From NCBI GenBank assembly GCA_035653615.1, contig DASRBN010000024.1, positions 1-55,225 of the forward strand: a stretch of DNA of 55,225 nucleotides, read 5' to 3'. The DNA comes from Ktedonobacteraceae bacterium (GTDB lineage: Bacteria > Chloroflexota > Ktedonobacteria > Ktedonobacterales > Ktedonobacteraceae). Each line of letters starts with the position of its first letter. The stretch's first letter is position 1. The notes under the pieces are model-generated. The model was given only the letters and a program-made list of their open reading frames with translations. It did no database searches and was not told the DNA's origin. Position numbers and translations under genes: made by a program. This document shows, in pieces, positions 37,360 through 46,025 of this stretch.

Positions 37360-38526
37360 TCGCTTCCCACGCGCTTCAAACTCGTCCGCGTGCTTCAAAC
37401 GTTTGCCTACTGATGGATGGTCGTGGAACAGGAATTCGATGATAGGCGATGGCTCGACGTCGGACAGGTTCTGGTTGGCCAGGCGCTTCATTGCTCCCTT
37501 GAATGCCTCTACCATACCGGTCGATTGCAGCGCATACTCGTCGGCCTGGTACTCAATTAAGCGGCTAATAGCGTTTCCTAGCGGCATAATGATCAGGCCA
37601 TACGCGCCGAGCAGCGCCAGCAGCAGCGGTATCGTGGAAGCATCGGCCAGCGCGGGATAGTAATGCCGGGTATCGACCGCCCAGTGCAATATCAGATTCA
37701 CGATGTACAGGCCGCCCAATGTCAATATCGATTGGCTGATAATGAGCTTCCAGATATCGCGATGCACGTGATGACCTAATTCGTGCGCCAGCACAACCTC
37801 GATCTCGTCCGGCGTATAGCGGTCCAGCATTGTATCGCCGATCACGATACGGCGCGTGTTGCCTAATCCCATCAAGGCGGCATTTGCGGCCGTCGTCTTG
37901 CTGCTCATATGCATGGTGAAGACGCCGCGCACGCGTGTATGGGCGCGTTCGGCCAGCGCCAGCAAGCGCTTCGACAGGTCGCCTTCAGGCAAGGGAGTAA
38001 ATTTGTAGAACAGGGGCAAAATCAGTACCGGCGCGAGATTTGCCATAATCACTGTGAAGAACAGCATCACGATAGCGACCCATAACCACCAGCTAGCAGG
38101 CTGGAAAGCCAGCAGCACGTAGACCAGCTCGATTGCCAGCCCTTCCAGTACTAAGCCGAGCAGCAATCCCTTGAGCAAATCGCCCAGCCAGCCGCTCAAC
38201 TTCATCGTTGAAAGCCCGTAACGGTGTGGCAAAACGAAGCCATTGTAATATGCCAGGGGAGCAGTAAGTATCTCGTAGCCCAGCATCAGGATCAGGAAGT
38301 AGGCCAGCACCTGCCAGGGGAACCAGCCCGCAACCGGCTGCCATCCTAAAGGCTGCAACAGGTCGCGCAGCCAGCTATTCAGGTTGGTGGCAAGTAAAAT
38401 GATAACTCCTGCCGCACCTATCGCCATATTCACAAGCGAGAGACGGCGTCGTATCCGCGCGTATTCTTTGGCTTTTTGTTGCCGTCCCGCGTCGATTTCG
38501 ATGTGTTGTTCTATTTGAATGTCCAT
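37351..38526 (-). CDS. M48-family membrane zinc protease (Ste24-like)
   Basis: 391 residues from the ATG at 38526. An N-terminal part with about five membrane segments resembles the CAAX-protease N-terminal domain; the zinc motif HELGHHVHRD lies near residue 255 in VVLAHELGHHVHRDIWKL, and a downstream glutamate in IEYQADEYAL completes the metal site, as in M48. It would cut membrane or misfolded proteins. The weak ribosome site (GGGAAAA) leaves the start somewhat open. Confidence 0.9.
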   Translation of the reverse strand: MDIQIEQHIEIDAGRQQKAKEYARIRRRLSLVNMAIGAAGVIILLATNLNSWLRDLLQPLGWQPVAGWFPWQVLAYFLILMLGYEILTAPLAYYNGFVLPHRYGLSTMKLSGWLGDLLKGLLLGLVLEGLAIELVYVLLAFQPASWWLWVAIVMLFFTVIMANLAPVLILPLFYKFTPLPEGDLSKRLLALAERAHTRVRGVFTMHMSSKTTAANAALMGLGNTRRIVIGDTMLDRYTPDEIEVVLAHELGHHVHRDIWKLIISQSILTLGGLYIVNLILHWAVDTRHYYPALADASTIPLLLALLGAYGLIIMPLGNAISRLIEYQADEYALQSTGMVEAFKGAMKRLANQNLSDVEPSPIIEFLFHDHPSVGKRLKHADEFEARGKRGR

Positions 38527-38606
38527 GATTGTATTTTCCCGGTATGAAATGTGAAGAGCATGATTTGTTTGCATTTTACCACAACCGGGCCGCTGAAAAG
38601 GAATCT

Positions 38607-39770
38607 CTAACTCATTTCATGATGCATCATCTCATGCCCTGGTCGATTCATCATGCGCAGCATCGGTACGCCGCCGCTGCGAATAAAGCGGATGATCAGC
38701 ACAGCTGCCAGGATAAGAAAGAAGATGTTCAAGAACGTTGTGTAGTTCCATTGTATCCCTTCGGTGATCGCGACAATATTGCGGTTCTGTGGTACGATGC
38801 CCAATGCTCCAAAAAGGAACTCCACAACATATCCGGCAGCGGCCATCGTCACATAGAACGTGACCAGAATATAGGCCATCACCTTCCAGCCGTAATATTT
38901 GCGATAAATGTCCAGGATGGGTAGGATGATCAAGTCCGCGAAGATGAAGCTTACCACGCCACCAAAACTAATGCCGCCGCGCCACAAAACGGCCGCCAGC
39001 GGCACGTTGCCGACGGAACAGACGAAGCTGATGATGGCGACGAGCGGCCCAACCAGCGGGCCTTCAATTTTCGCGATGGTTGGATCGTTGGAGAAGAAAA
39101 ACGCGCGCCAGAAAGAATCCGGCACCCAGGCGGCTAAAGCACCGGCAATCAGCAGCCCAATCACAATATCCACCCACACAGAGGCCCAATCCATGACGAA
39201 ATAGCTGCTCACGGCGGTAAAGCCCTTGCCGCTGAACAACTTTGAGAAAAAAGAGCCGCCGGACACGCTCATATCCATTGTCGCATGTCCCTCCATCCTA
39301 CCCACCAGATTTTTCTCCGCTTGCGCCTTTGCTGCCTGCACAAGCTGTGGTCTTAGGGTCAAACGGAAGATGATCGAGATAAGAATCACCATGAGGATGC
39401 CGCCGATAAATTCCGCCAGCGCGAATTGCCAGCCCATTAATACGATTAAAATGATGCCAAGCTCAATAACAAGGTTGGTAGAGGCAAGTTCGAATGCCAT
39501 CGACGCGGTGAAACTCGCCCCCTTTTGAAAGATGGAACGCGCCAGGGCGACGGCGGCATAGGAGCAGGAGCTTGAGGCAATGCCAAACAACGTGGCAAAG
39601 GTAAGGCACTTCGGCCCGTCGCAGCCAAGCGTCTTAGCCATTGCCTGGTGCGAAACAAGCGCCTGGATAATACCTGAGAGGGTAAAGCCAAGAATTAAAG
39701 GCCATAAGATTTCCCAGAACATGCTGAATGACATAAATAGGGCCTGGATGATGCCGTTGAGTATCTGCAT
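38607..39770 (-). CDS. PF03773 (UPF0718/ArsP-like) permease, copper-type regulation
   Basis: 387 residues with eight to ten membrane segments. FGIASSSCSYAAVALARSIFQKGA carries the conserved cysteine region, and IISFVCSVGNVPLAAVLWRGGISFGGVVSFI is the paired half; both are features of the SO_0444/ArsP permease family, which exports metal(loid) ions. The C-terminal tail is rich in Met and His (PMLRMMNRPGHEMMHHEMS), a likely metal-binding end. The CsoR-type operator upstream at 39838-39858 suggests copper control. Confidence 0.85.
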   Translation of the reverse strand: MQILNGIIQALFMSFSMFWEILWPLILGFTLSGIIQALVSHQAMAKTLGCDGPKCLTFATLFGIASSSCSYAAVALARSIFQKGASFTASMAFELASTNLVIELGIILIVLMGWQFALAEFIGGILMVILISIIFRLTLRPQLVQAAKAQAEKNLVGRMEGHATMDMSVSGGSFFSKLFSGKGFTAVSSYFVMDWASVWVDIVIGLLIAGALAAWVPDSFWRAFFFSNDPTIAKIEGPLVGPLVAIISFVCSVGNVPLAAVLWRGGISFGGVVSFIFADLIILPILDIYRKYYGWKVMAYILVTFYVTMAAAGYVVEFLFGALGIVPQNRNIVAITEGIQWNYTTFLNIFFLILAAVLIIRFIRSGGVPMLRMMNRPGHEMMHHEMS

Positions 39771-39837
39771 AGAGGCTCCATTTCATTATTGACTCGCGAA
39801 TTTGTTTTTGCTCAACATTATGATCTTCGTAAGACCC

Positions 39838-39858
39838 ATACCCCCCTGGTAGGGGTAT
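39838..39858 (-). promoter_or_regulatory. CsoR-type operator of the permease
   Basis: ATACCCC (39838-39844) and GGGGTAT (39852-39858) form an inverted repeat with a 7-nt spacer, the pattern bound by CsoR/RcnR metal-sensing repressors. It overlaps the promoter of the permease: on the minus strand TTGACA (39881-39886) and ACATAT (39857-39862) are 18 bp apart. No csoR gene is in the window. Confidence 0.7.
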
Positions 39859-39886
39859 ATGTTTAGATTGTAGGAGATATTGTCAA
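39857..39886 (-). promoter_or_regulatory. Predicted promoter of the permease
   Basis: TTGACA (39881-39886) and ACATAT (39857-39862) on the minus strand, 18 bp apart. The -10 box touches the CsoR-type repeat, so a bound repressor would block polymerase. Confidence 0.55.
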
Positions 39887-40031
39887 GAGGTTACTTACTT
39901 CTCATCTATCCGGCATTTCAGGGTACTATCGAATGAACGATATGGCTGGCATCTCAGACTCCTATTGTATAATGTCGTTATTGCTTTTGCAGCATAAGAT
40001 GAGCCTGAAATATAAAGAAGGAGATTAAAGC

Positions 40032-40919
40032 ATGAGCGAACAGATTGGTTTTATCGGATTAGGGAACATGGGTCAGCCCATGGCCCGCAACCTCTTGAAG
40101 GCCGGTTTTGAGCTGCGTGTCTATAACCGCAACCCGGCTAAAGCGGAGCCCCTGGTTGCGCAAGGAGCGCGGCAGGTTTCCCGGCCAGGTGAAGTCGTGG
40201 AGCCGGGTGGGATTGTGATTACAATGGTCGCCAATGATGCTGCTTTAGAGCAGGTTGTGCTGGGGGAGAGCGGATTGTTAGAACGACTGGGTTCAAATGG
40301 CATCCATCTCTCAATGAGTACCATATCGCCTGCTACAGCGCGAAAACTCGCGGAGCTGCATGCTAAGCACGGAAGTATATATGTCGCGGCGCCAGTTTTT
40401 GGCAGGCCGGAAGCGGCAGCGGCCCAGCAATTGTGGATCAACATCTCCGGCCCGCAAGCAGCGAAGGAACGAGCACAGCCCGTGCTGAAGGCGCTTGGGC
40501 AGGGCATCTTTGACTTTGGTGAAGACCCCGGGGCCGCCAACGTGGTGAAGCTGGCCGGCAATTTCCTGGTTGCCGCTGCTATGGAAGCAATGGCCGAAGC
40601 CCTGACGCTTGCCGAAAAGAATGGTATCGACCGTTCTCAGGTAATCGAGATGTTTGGGCAGACCATTTTCAACAGCCCCATTTATCGCAATTATGGGAAA
40701 GCCATCGCGCAAAAGCGTTATACACCGGCCGGTTTCTACCTGTCGCTGGGCCTGAAGGATGTCAGCCTCGTTTTACAAACGGCCAACGAAGCGCGGATGC
40801 CGATGCCATTTGGGAGTCTCCTGCATGATCGCTTTATGTCCTCCATCGCTAAGGGGCGAGGCGAGATGGATTGGTCGGCCCTGGCGCTAGGGGTTTCGGA
40901 AGATGCCGGTTTATCGTAG
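40032..40919 (+). CDS. 3-hydroxyisobutyrate-dehydrogenase-like NAD(P)-dependent oxidoreductase
   Basis: 295 residues of the beta-hydroxyacid dehydrogenase family. The nucleotide-binding motif is IGFIGLGNMGQPMARNLL (residues 5-22), the substrate signature SMSTISPATARKLAE and the catalytic lysine region AANVVKLAGNFLVAA (K in VVKLAGN) are all present. Members act on 3-hydroxyisobutyrate, tartronate or glyoxylate; the specific substrate is not decided. AAGGAG lies 8 nt before the ATG; TATAAT at 39969-39974 is a possible -10. It is a single gene. Confidence 0.9.
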   Translation: MSEQIGFIGLGNMGQPMARNLLKAGFELRVYNRNPAKAEPLVAQGARQVSRPGEVVEPGGIVITMVANDAALEQVVLGESGLLERLGSNGIHLSMSTISPATARKLAELHAKHGSIYVAAPVFGRPEAAAAQQLWINISGPQAAKERAQPVLKALGQGIFDFGEDPGAANVVKLAGNFLVAAAMEAMAEALTLAEKNGIDRSQVIEMFGQTIFNSPIYRNYGKAIAQKRYTPAGFYLSLGLKDVSLVLQTANEARMPMPFGSLLHDRFMSSIAKGRGEMDWSALALGVSEDAGLS

Positions 40920-40959
40920 CTACCTTCCAGCATTCCCAGGCGGTCTTACACATGTAGGT

Positions 40960-41080
40960 TTTTAGCAAGCGGTCCAGATCAGTAGGGGTGGGACCCAGCT
41001 CGGAAGAGCTCAAAGCGAGTCCCAGCATTCCCAGGGCGGAGCAAGCGCCCCCTCCCCTACTGGTATCCGCACCATTTCGA
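40960..41080. repeat. Dispersed repeat-rich spacer between convergent genes
   Basis: The 200-bp gap after the dehydrogenase holds TTCCAGCATTCCCAGG-like direct copies (near 40923 and 41021) and outward-facing CAGTAGGGG...CCCCTACTG arms (40980 and 41054). Part of it (CGGAGCAAG, then a C-rich run and CTACTGG) resembles bases 48125-48165 inside another gene. No gene is seen. Confidence 0.55.
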
Positions 41081-41121
41081 AAGACCTGCACATGTCAAAT
41101 TCCTGCCGTTATCCTATGCCC

Positions 41122-42060
41122 TTACAGCACGTGCGTCTCAAACAGCCGCCACTCGGGATCAAAATCGAAAGCAGCAAGCGCTCGCTCGCCTGCGGGGCCG
41201 CGGCGCAGCATGACGCGGGAATTTTTGCCATCCACCAGAATCCAGCAGTTGTGATCGACATCGTAGCGGCAATCTTGCAGCCAGGTGGTGCCGGAATTGA
41301 TCTCCTGGATAACTCTTCCGCCATCTTTGTCGATGTTGACCAGCAGCGCACGGCCCCGCACCGTATCCGCGACGGTAAAGTGATTCTCGTCCAGCACGCG
41401 CACGGCATGAGGATGGTCCAGACCCTCCAATATGGTCTGCCACTCGCCGGTTTCGCGGTCGATGGCAATCACCATCCCCTGGTGGAAAAGCGAGGCCAGG
41501 AAGCGGCCGTCGGGCAGTTCCGCGGCTGAATTGATGTGCGTGGTCTGGCTCAACGTCCCATACTGGATAGCGCGATGGTCGGCGCTTTTATCGATCTTGC
41601 GGCGGCGACCACCGGGTGTGAACTCGAAGCCGTGGTCGGTCGCCCACCAGCTCCACAGCGTCTCGCCATCGCGGTTGAATTCAAGCAGCAGGTCCAGGCC
41701 GGTGCTGGCAACCAGGTAGCCACGGCGCGTGCGCGATATCGAGTGCAGCGCGTTGAACTGCGGCAAACTGACTACATTCTGGCGCAGGCCAAGGTTGGAG
41801 TCAACTTCATGCACGCTGCCAAAAGCGGTGACGAAAACACCCCTGTCCGAATCAACCATACCCGCCGCCAGCTTCAGATCAACCGTTTTTTGCGTGCAGC
41901 CCATGTCCTCGATCAGGCACAATAGCCCGCCAGGGTCTTCTTCCGGCTTCTGATAACTGCCTAAAACGGTGAGCGGGCACGAAGTATTCGAGCTTGTTTC
42001 GGTCCAATGCTTTTTGAGGACCGAATGTTTCGTTGAAATACAACTGAGTAGCAACCTCAT
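41122..42060 (-). CDS. Beta-propeller-like protein of unknown function
   Basis: 312 residues. Repeated blade-like units with a central aromatic or Gly core, e.g. RRGYLVASTGLDLLLEFNRDGETLWSWW, LPDGRFLASLFHQGMVIAIDRETG and DENHFTVADTVRGRALLVNIDKDGG, suggest a six- or seven-bladed propeller of the NHL or arylsulfotransferase kind, but no catalytic residue is recognised. A good AAGGG stands before the ATG at 42060. Another frame from 42088 reads naturally for its first ~40 residues, so a frameshift near 41970 cannot be ruled out. It has no signal peptide. Confidence 0.6.
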   Translation of the reverse strand: MRLLLSCISTKHSVLKKHWTETSSNTSCPLTVLGSYQKPEEDPGGLLCLIEDMGCTQKTVDLKLAAGMVDSDRGVFVTAFGSVHEVDSNLGLRQNVVSLPQFNALHSISRTRRGYLVASTGLDLLLEFNRDGETLWSWWATDHGFEFTPGGRRRKIDKSADHRAIQYGTLSQTTHINSAAELPDGRFLASLFHQGMVIAIDRETGEWQTILEGLDHPHAVRVLDENHFTVADTVRGRALLVNIDKDGGRVIQEINSGTTWLQDCRYDVDHNCWILVDGKNSRVMLRRGPAGERALAAFDFDPEWRLFETHVL

Positions 42061-42098
42061 CTGTTATCCCTTGAAACCTTTCTTCCAACAGGTGTCTT

Positions 42099-42959
42099 TT
42101 ACACCGTTACTTTGCCAGTATCCGCGCGCATCGCCTCGTACCAGGCGAGAGCTTCATGCAATGAGACGACCGCGCCGATGACCACGACTGCCGGGGAAGT
42201 GATACCGGCTCTGATGGCGCGGTCGGCAATTGTTTCCAGCGTCCCCGTCACCACGCGCTGCTCAGGCACAGTGCCTTCCTGGATAACTGCCGCGGGGGTA
42301 TCGGGATGGAGACCGCCGTTTCGCAGGCGTTCGACGATATGTGCTAGCGTGGCGACCCCCATCAGGATGACCAGTGTGCCATCCAGCTTTGCCAGCGCTT
42401 CCCAATCCACGCGCGAGAAGGTATGCGCGGCATCTTCGTGCCCGGTCACAATCGTTACCGAGGACGCGAGGTGGCGATGCGTGACCGGTATGCCCGCGTA
42501 GGCGGGTACAGCAATGGCCGAACTGACACCGGGCACAACCTCAAACGGGATACCGGCCTGCGCCAACGCCAGCGCCTCTTCACCGCCGCGCCCGAAGACG
42601 AACGGGTCGCCACCTTTCAATCGCACCACTATCTGACCCTGCTGCGCATACTGAATAAGTAGCGCATTTATCTGCTCCTGTTTCATACAGTGGTGGCCGG
42701 CCCTCTTGCCGACGTAGACGCGCTCCGCCCGCGGATGCGCCTCTTCAAGTAGTTGCGGGCTGGCCAGGCTATCATAAATCACCACATCGGCCACACGCAG
42801 GCAGCGCAACCCCTTGACGGTGATCAGATCAGGATCAGCGGGTCCCGCGCCGACGAGGTAGACTTTGCCGGGCTTGCGGGCCGATAAATCGGCCCCCGTC
42901 GCTGTATTAATTTGGATAAGTTCATCACTGGTGGACTCGATCAACCGTTCCTTACGCAT
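42099..42959 (-). CDS. cobA: Uroporphyrinogen-III C-methyltransferase
   Basis: 286 residues from the ATG at 42959 (AGGAG 7 nt upstream), overlapping the previous gene by 8 nt. The methyltransferase motifs are [59 protein letters not shown] and VTIVTGHE. It adds two methyl groups to uroporphyrinogen III to give precorrin-2, the first step to siroheme. The N-terminal stretch GADLSARK is encoded by an inserted GGCCGATAAATCGGCC palindrome. It is co-transcribed with precorrin-2 dehydrogenase and sulfite reductase. Confidence 0.94.
   Translation of the reverse strand: MRKERLIESTSDELIQINTATGADLSARKPGKVYLVGAGPADPDLITVKGLRCLRVADVVIYDSLASPQLLEEAHPRAERVYVGKRAGHHCMKQEQINALLIQYAQQGQIVVRLKGGDPFVFGRGGEEALALAQAGIPFEVVPGVSSAIAVPAYAGIPVTHRHLASSVTIVTGHEDAAHTFSRVDWEALAKLDGTLVILMGVATLAHIVERLRNGGLHPDTPAAVIQEGTVPEQRVVTGTLETIADRAIRAGITSPAVVVIGAVVSLHEALAWYEAMRADTGKVTV
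42879..42894. repeat. GGCCGATAAATCGGCC palindrome inside cobA
   Basis: A perfect copy of the dispersed 16-bp palindrome lies in frame in the N-terminal extension of cobA, encoding part of GADLSARK, before the conserved methyltransferase core. Confidence 0.85.
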
Positions 42960-43647
42960 ATGCTCGCTCCTCTTCAAGCCCTGCCGCCAATGTCTTCGCC
43001 GGAACCTCAATGCCATATTGTTGCAAAAGAGACGAAGTGATAGCCGTCGCCTGCGCAACATCTCCTTCAACGAGTTCCTTCAACACCTCTGAAGTGTGGT
43101 AGTCATTGAAGAATTCATCGCGCTGCTCATACGAGACGCCATGCTGCCGCAAGTATGCGCGAGCCAGGGCCGCTAATTGCAGGTAGGTGCCATAGGCGGG
43201 TGGAAAGATTTCTTCCAGGTCGTGGCGAATGCGCTTAGCAAGGCTGGGGTTGGTGCCCTCAGTTGAGACGGCGATTGTCAGCGGTTCGCGGCGCAGGATC
43301 GAGGGCAGGATGAACGAGCAATAGGCAGGAACGTCTACGATATTGACCAGTTGCCCGCGTTCCTGCGTCTCATTCCAGATGTCCTGGATGAGCTGCGGAT
43401 CGTTGGTCGCCGCAACGACGACCAAGGCCCCGGCCAGGTCGCCCGGCTCGTAGGCTTTATAGCGCAACGTAACACGCTTATGTTCGGCCTGCTTCAACAA
43501 TTCCTCGCAGAATTGAGGAGCTATTACGCGTACTTCAGCGCCACTGGCGCTAAGCCCGGCGGCTTTTTCGGCGGCCACCCGGTCGCCACCAATGACAATG
43601 GCCAAACGGCCACGAACATCGAGCATTACAGGATAGTAGTTCGGCAT
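42952..43647 (-). CDS. sirC: Precorrin-2 dehydrogenase / sirohydrochlorin ferrochelatase-like
   Basis: 231 residues. The NAD-binding start is YYPVMLDVRGRLAIVIGGDRVAAEKAAGL and the conserved ATNDPQLIQDIWNETQERGQLVNIVDVPAYCSFILPSI region follows; the GTNPSLAKRIRHDLEEIFP segment is typical of Met8p/SirC proteins. It oxidises precorrin-2 to sirohydrochlorin and may insert iron. It overlaps the cobA start by 8 nt. The upstream gap to sulfite reductase (43648-43817) holds a run of palindrome repeats. Confidence 0.9.
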   Translation of the reverse strand: MPNYYPVMLDVRGRLAIVIGGDRVAAEKAAGLSASGAEVRVIAPQFCEELLKQAEHKRVTLRYKAYEPGDLAGALVVVAATNDPQLIQDIWNETQERGQLVNIVDVPAYCSFILPSILRREPLTIAVSTEGTNPSLAKRIRHDLEEIFPPAYGTYLQLAALARAYLRQHGVSYEQRDEFFNDYHTSEVLKELVEGDVAQATAITSSLLQQYGIEVPAKTLAAGLEEERAYA

Positions 43648-43667
43648 TTATATTTACTCCTGGCGTG

Positions 43668-43800
43668 GGGCCGATAAATCGGCGATGCCCGCGATAAATC
43701 GGGGCCTACAGCACCGTAGGGGCCGATTTATCGTGCCCACCGCCGATTGATCGGCCCACCATCGATTCATCGTGCCCATCGCCGATTGATCGTGCCCACG
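43668..43800. repeat. Cluster of degenerate palindrome units between sirC and sulfite reductase
   Basis: At least six variants of the palindrome in tandem, beginning with GGCCGATAAATCGGCG at 43669, then GCGATAAATCGGGG, GGCCGATTTATCGTGC, GCCGATTGATCGG, ATCGATTCATCGTGC and GCCGATTGATCGTGC. They fill most of the 170-bp gap and could be expanded by repeat amplification. Confidence 0.8.
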
Positions 43801-43817
43801 GCATCACCATAAATTTT

Positions 43818-45635
43818 TCAGTCACCTGCAATCGGCTGCGCCAACGCCCTGGCCGGTACGTGTTCTTTGACGTGGTCATTGTGGGAATGTCCATTGCTGG
43901 CCGGAAGTTGCTCGCCTATCTTTGCCCGCAGGTAATCGATGCCGACGCGGTAGCAAAAATCGCCGAAAGCTTCACCCGGCAGGCGTTCATCGCGCCATAA
44001 AACCAGGAGAGGACGAATGGTTGGCGCTAAATCGTGCGTGCGTACTGAGGGCGCGTACAGGATGTTCAGGCGCGTGTTGAGCAGGTCGCCGCCGATGTAC
44101 ACGTTGTAGACATCCTTGGTGCGACCCACAAAGCCGATATCGCCCATAAAGGGGCGCGCGCAGCCGTTCGGGCAGCCCGTCATGCGCATACTCAGGGGCT
44201 CACCGGCCAGCCCCAACGCCTGCAAGTCCGCCTCAATTTCCCGTACCACCGCCGGCAATGCGCGCTCGGCCTCGGCCAGCGCCAATCCGCAGGTCGGCAA
44301 TGCCGGGCAGGCCAGCGCCAGGCGGCGCGTGCCCACTTCAGCCGGGTTCATCGCTATGCCATATTCAGCGAGCAATGACGTGATGGGAACGCGTTGGGCC
44401 TCGGATATATCAGTCAACAGTATGTTCTGTTGAGCAGTCAGGTGAACGCCGGGACGAAATTCGGAGATAACATGGCGCAGGCCGGTGCGCAGTTGCATGG
44501 TTTCATCATCTTGAATGCGACCATTCTCAACATACAGGCCCAGGAACCAGCGTCCATCGCCCTGTTCGTGCCAGCCAAGATGATCCTCTATATCATGCCA
44601 GCTTAGCTCGCGTGGGTCCTGTACCTTGCGGCCCAGCCTGCCTTCAAGTTCCTCGCGGAACCAGGCGATGCCGCGCTCCTCAACCACATATTTCATACGC
44701 GCGTGCTTGCGGTTCTGCCGGTCACCATAATCGCGCTGGATGGTCACAATCGTCTCCGCCACTTCCAGCACTTCATCGACGGTGGCAAAGCAGAGAGGTG
44801 TAGCGAGCCGCGGATAGGTCTCGGTTTTGCCGTGCGTCATACCCATGCCGCCGCCGACCAGGACGGTGAAGCCAATTAATTGATCCTGTTCGATACAGGC
44901 GACAAGACCAATATCCTGGGTATAGACATCGATACAGTTATCGCCGGGAAAGGCAACGCCGATCTTGAATTTGCGCGGTAAATAGGTGGGGCCATAAATT
45001 GGCTCGACTACTTCATCCGCGGGTTGCTCTACCGTCTTTACCTGCTCGCCATCGACCCAGATTTCATGATAAGCACGACTGTGGGGAGCCAGGTGCATGG
45101 CAATGCGATGAGCCATCTCTGCTACTTGTTTATGGGCGCCATCATGAATAGGAGCGGGACAGGCCATGACGTTGCGGTTCACATCGCCACAGGCGGACAT
45201 GGTGGATAGTAACGCCTCATTAATCGCGTGGATGGTGGCATGCACGTCTCTTTTCAGGACGCCATGCAACTGGAAGCTCTGGCGCGTGGTGATGCGCAGC
45301 GTACCGTTGCCATAGCGTCCGGCAAGTTCGTCTTCTACCAGGTACTGTTCAGCCGTCAGCACGCCACCGGGAATACGCGAGCGTACCATGAGCTGGTAGG
45401 CTTTATCCTCGCCGGGCTTGCGCGCGTGGCGGAAGTCGCGGTCTTCTTGCTGGTAAATGCCGTGGAACTTGATGAGCTGCACCTGGGCCTCGGTGAAACG
45501 CGGGCTATCCTGGGCAAGTTCTTCAGCTATCTGCCCCCGCAGATAGTTGCTCTCGCGCTTGATATGCTCAACTTTGCTTCCCTCGCCAGGACCCAGTTCG
45601 AGCAAATTCTTTGGCTTCTCTTCTTGATCAGACAT
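43818..45635 (-). CDS. Ferredoxin-dependent sulfite/nitrite reductase (siroheme and 4Fe-4S)
   Basis: 605 residues. The siroheme and iron-sulfur cysteines are in ALACPALPTCGLALAE and the MTGCPNGCARP segment, which fit the C-x5-C...C-x3-C pattern. TTRQSFQLHGVLK and GDVNRNVMACPAPI are substrate/siroheme-binding regions. Electrons come from ferredoxin; whether sulfite or nitrite is the natural substrate is not resolved, but the operon with cobA and precorrin-2 dehydrogenase supplies its siroheme. AAGGAGAGG precedes the ATG. The promoter and operator are upstream. Confidence 0.9.
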   Translation of the reverse strand: MSDQEEKPKNLLELGPGEGSKVEHIKRESNYLRGQIAEELAQDSPRFTEAQVQLIKFHGIYQQEDRDFRHARKPGEDKAYQLMVRSRIPGGVLTAEQYLVEDELAGRYGNGTLRITTRQSFQLHGVLKRDVHATIHAINEALLSTMSACGDVNRNVMACPAPIHDGAHKQVAEMAHRIAMHLAPHSRAYHEIWVDGEQVKTVEQPADEVVEPIYGPTYLPRKFKIGVAFPGDNCIDVYTQDIGLVACIEQDQLIGFTVLVGGGMGMTHGKTETYPRLATPLCFATVDEVLEVAETIVTIQRDYGDRQNRKHARMKYVVEERGIAWFREELEGRLGRKVQDPRELSWHDIEDHLGWHEQGDGRWFLGLYVENGRIQDDETMQLRTGLRHVISEFRPGVHLTAQQNILLTDISEAQRVPITSLLAEYGIAMNPAEVGTRRLALACPALPTCGLALAEAERALPAVVREIEADLQALGLAGEPLSMRMTGCPNGCARPFMGDIGFVGRTKDVYNVYIGGDLLNTRLNILYAPSVRTHDLAPTIRPLLVLWRDERLPGEAFGDFCYRVGIDYLRAKIGEQLPASNGHSHNDHVKEHVPARALAQPIAGD

Positions 45636-45865
45636 TCCCGTTCCTCTCCTTGAAATGAAAGAACAGCGTCACTGCCTTCTCAGCTAATGTAGGGGAAAAT
45701 GACAAAAAATACCCAGGCAAAGGATGAAAACCAGGCTTCGTTGCCTTCCCCCTATGGCATAGCCTGTTGCATCACTCCTCTTAGTAGTAAAGCACCAGGG
45801 ATGTAAGAACAATGCATCACCACGCGCATGGCCAGGGCAACATGTTGACGCAGTTATGTTAAGGC

Positions 45866-45894
45866 ATATTGTTGATGATGTTGATCAACAATAT
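45866..45894. promoter_or_regulatory. Palindromic operator of the sulfite reductase operon
   Basis: Perfect 11-bp arms ATATTGTTGAT (45866-45876) and ATCAACAATAT (45884-45894) with a 7-nt spacer lie just downstream of the -10 box and cover the expected start. A repressor should block transcription by binding here. No regulator gene is near. Confidence 0.6.
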
Positions 45895-45896
45895 TA

Positions 45897-45924
45897 ACTA
45901 TATCCTTTACTACTATACAGTCAA
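45897..45924 (-). promoter_or_regulatory. Predicted promoter of the sulfite reductase / siroheme operon
   Basis: On the minus strand TTGACT (45919-45924) and TATAGT (45897-45902) are 16 bp apart. The -10 box abuts the palindrome at 45866-45894, so the transcription start lies within it. The 5' leader is about 250 nt, and the rest of the gap 45636-45865 shows nothing further. Confidence 0.6.
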
Positions 45925-45973
45925 AGGCAGGGAATGTCAAGTCTTTAGATGGGGTTTTGTTTCTGGCAGAAGA

Positions 45974-46007
45974 GAAGAAGCCCTCACCGGTTGGTGAGGG
46001 CTTCTTC
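45974..46007 (-). terminator. Strong hairpin terminator of the FHA gene
   Basis: Perfect 15-bp arms GAAGAAGCCCTCACC and its complement around a 4-nt loop, 19 nt after the FHA stop on the minus strand, followed by a T-rich stretch (TCTTCTG). It separates the FHA gene from the sulfite reductase operon. Confidence 0.75.
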
Positions 46008-46025
46008 CGAATACAGGTGGTTTGA

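Noticed and set aside
41879-42088. Alternative frame with TTG start at the beginning of the beta-propeller gene
   Set aside because: Its codons look natural for a while, but it has no ribosome site, whereas the ATG at 42060 does. Kept only as a note that a frameshift is possible.
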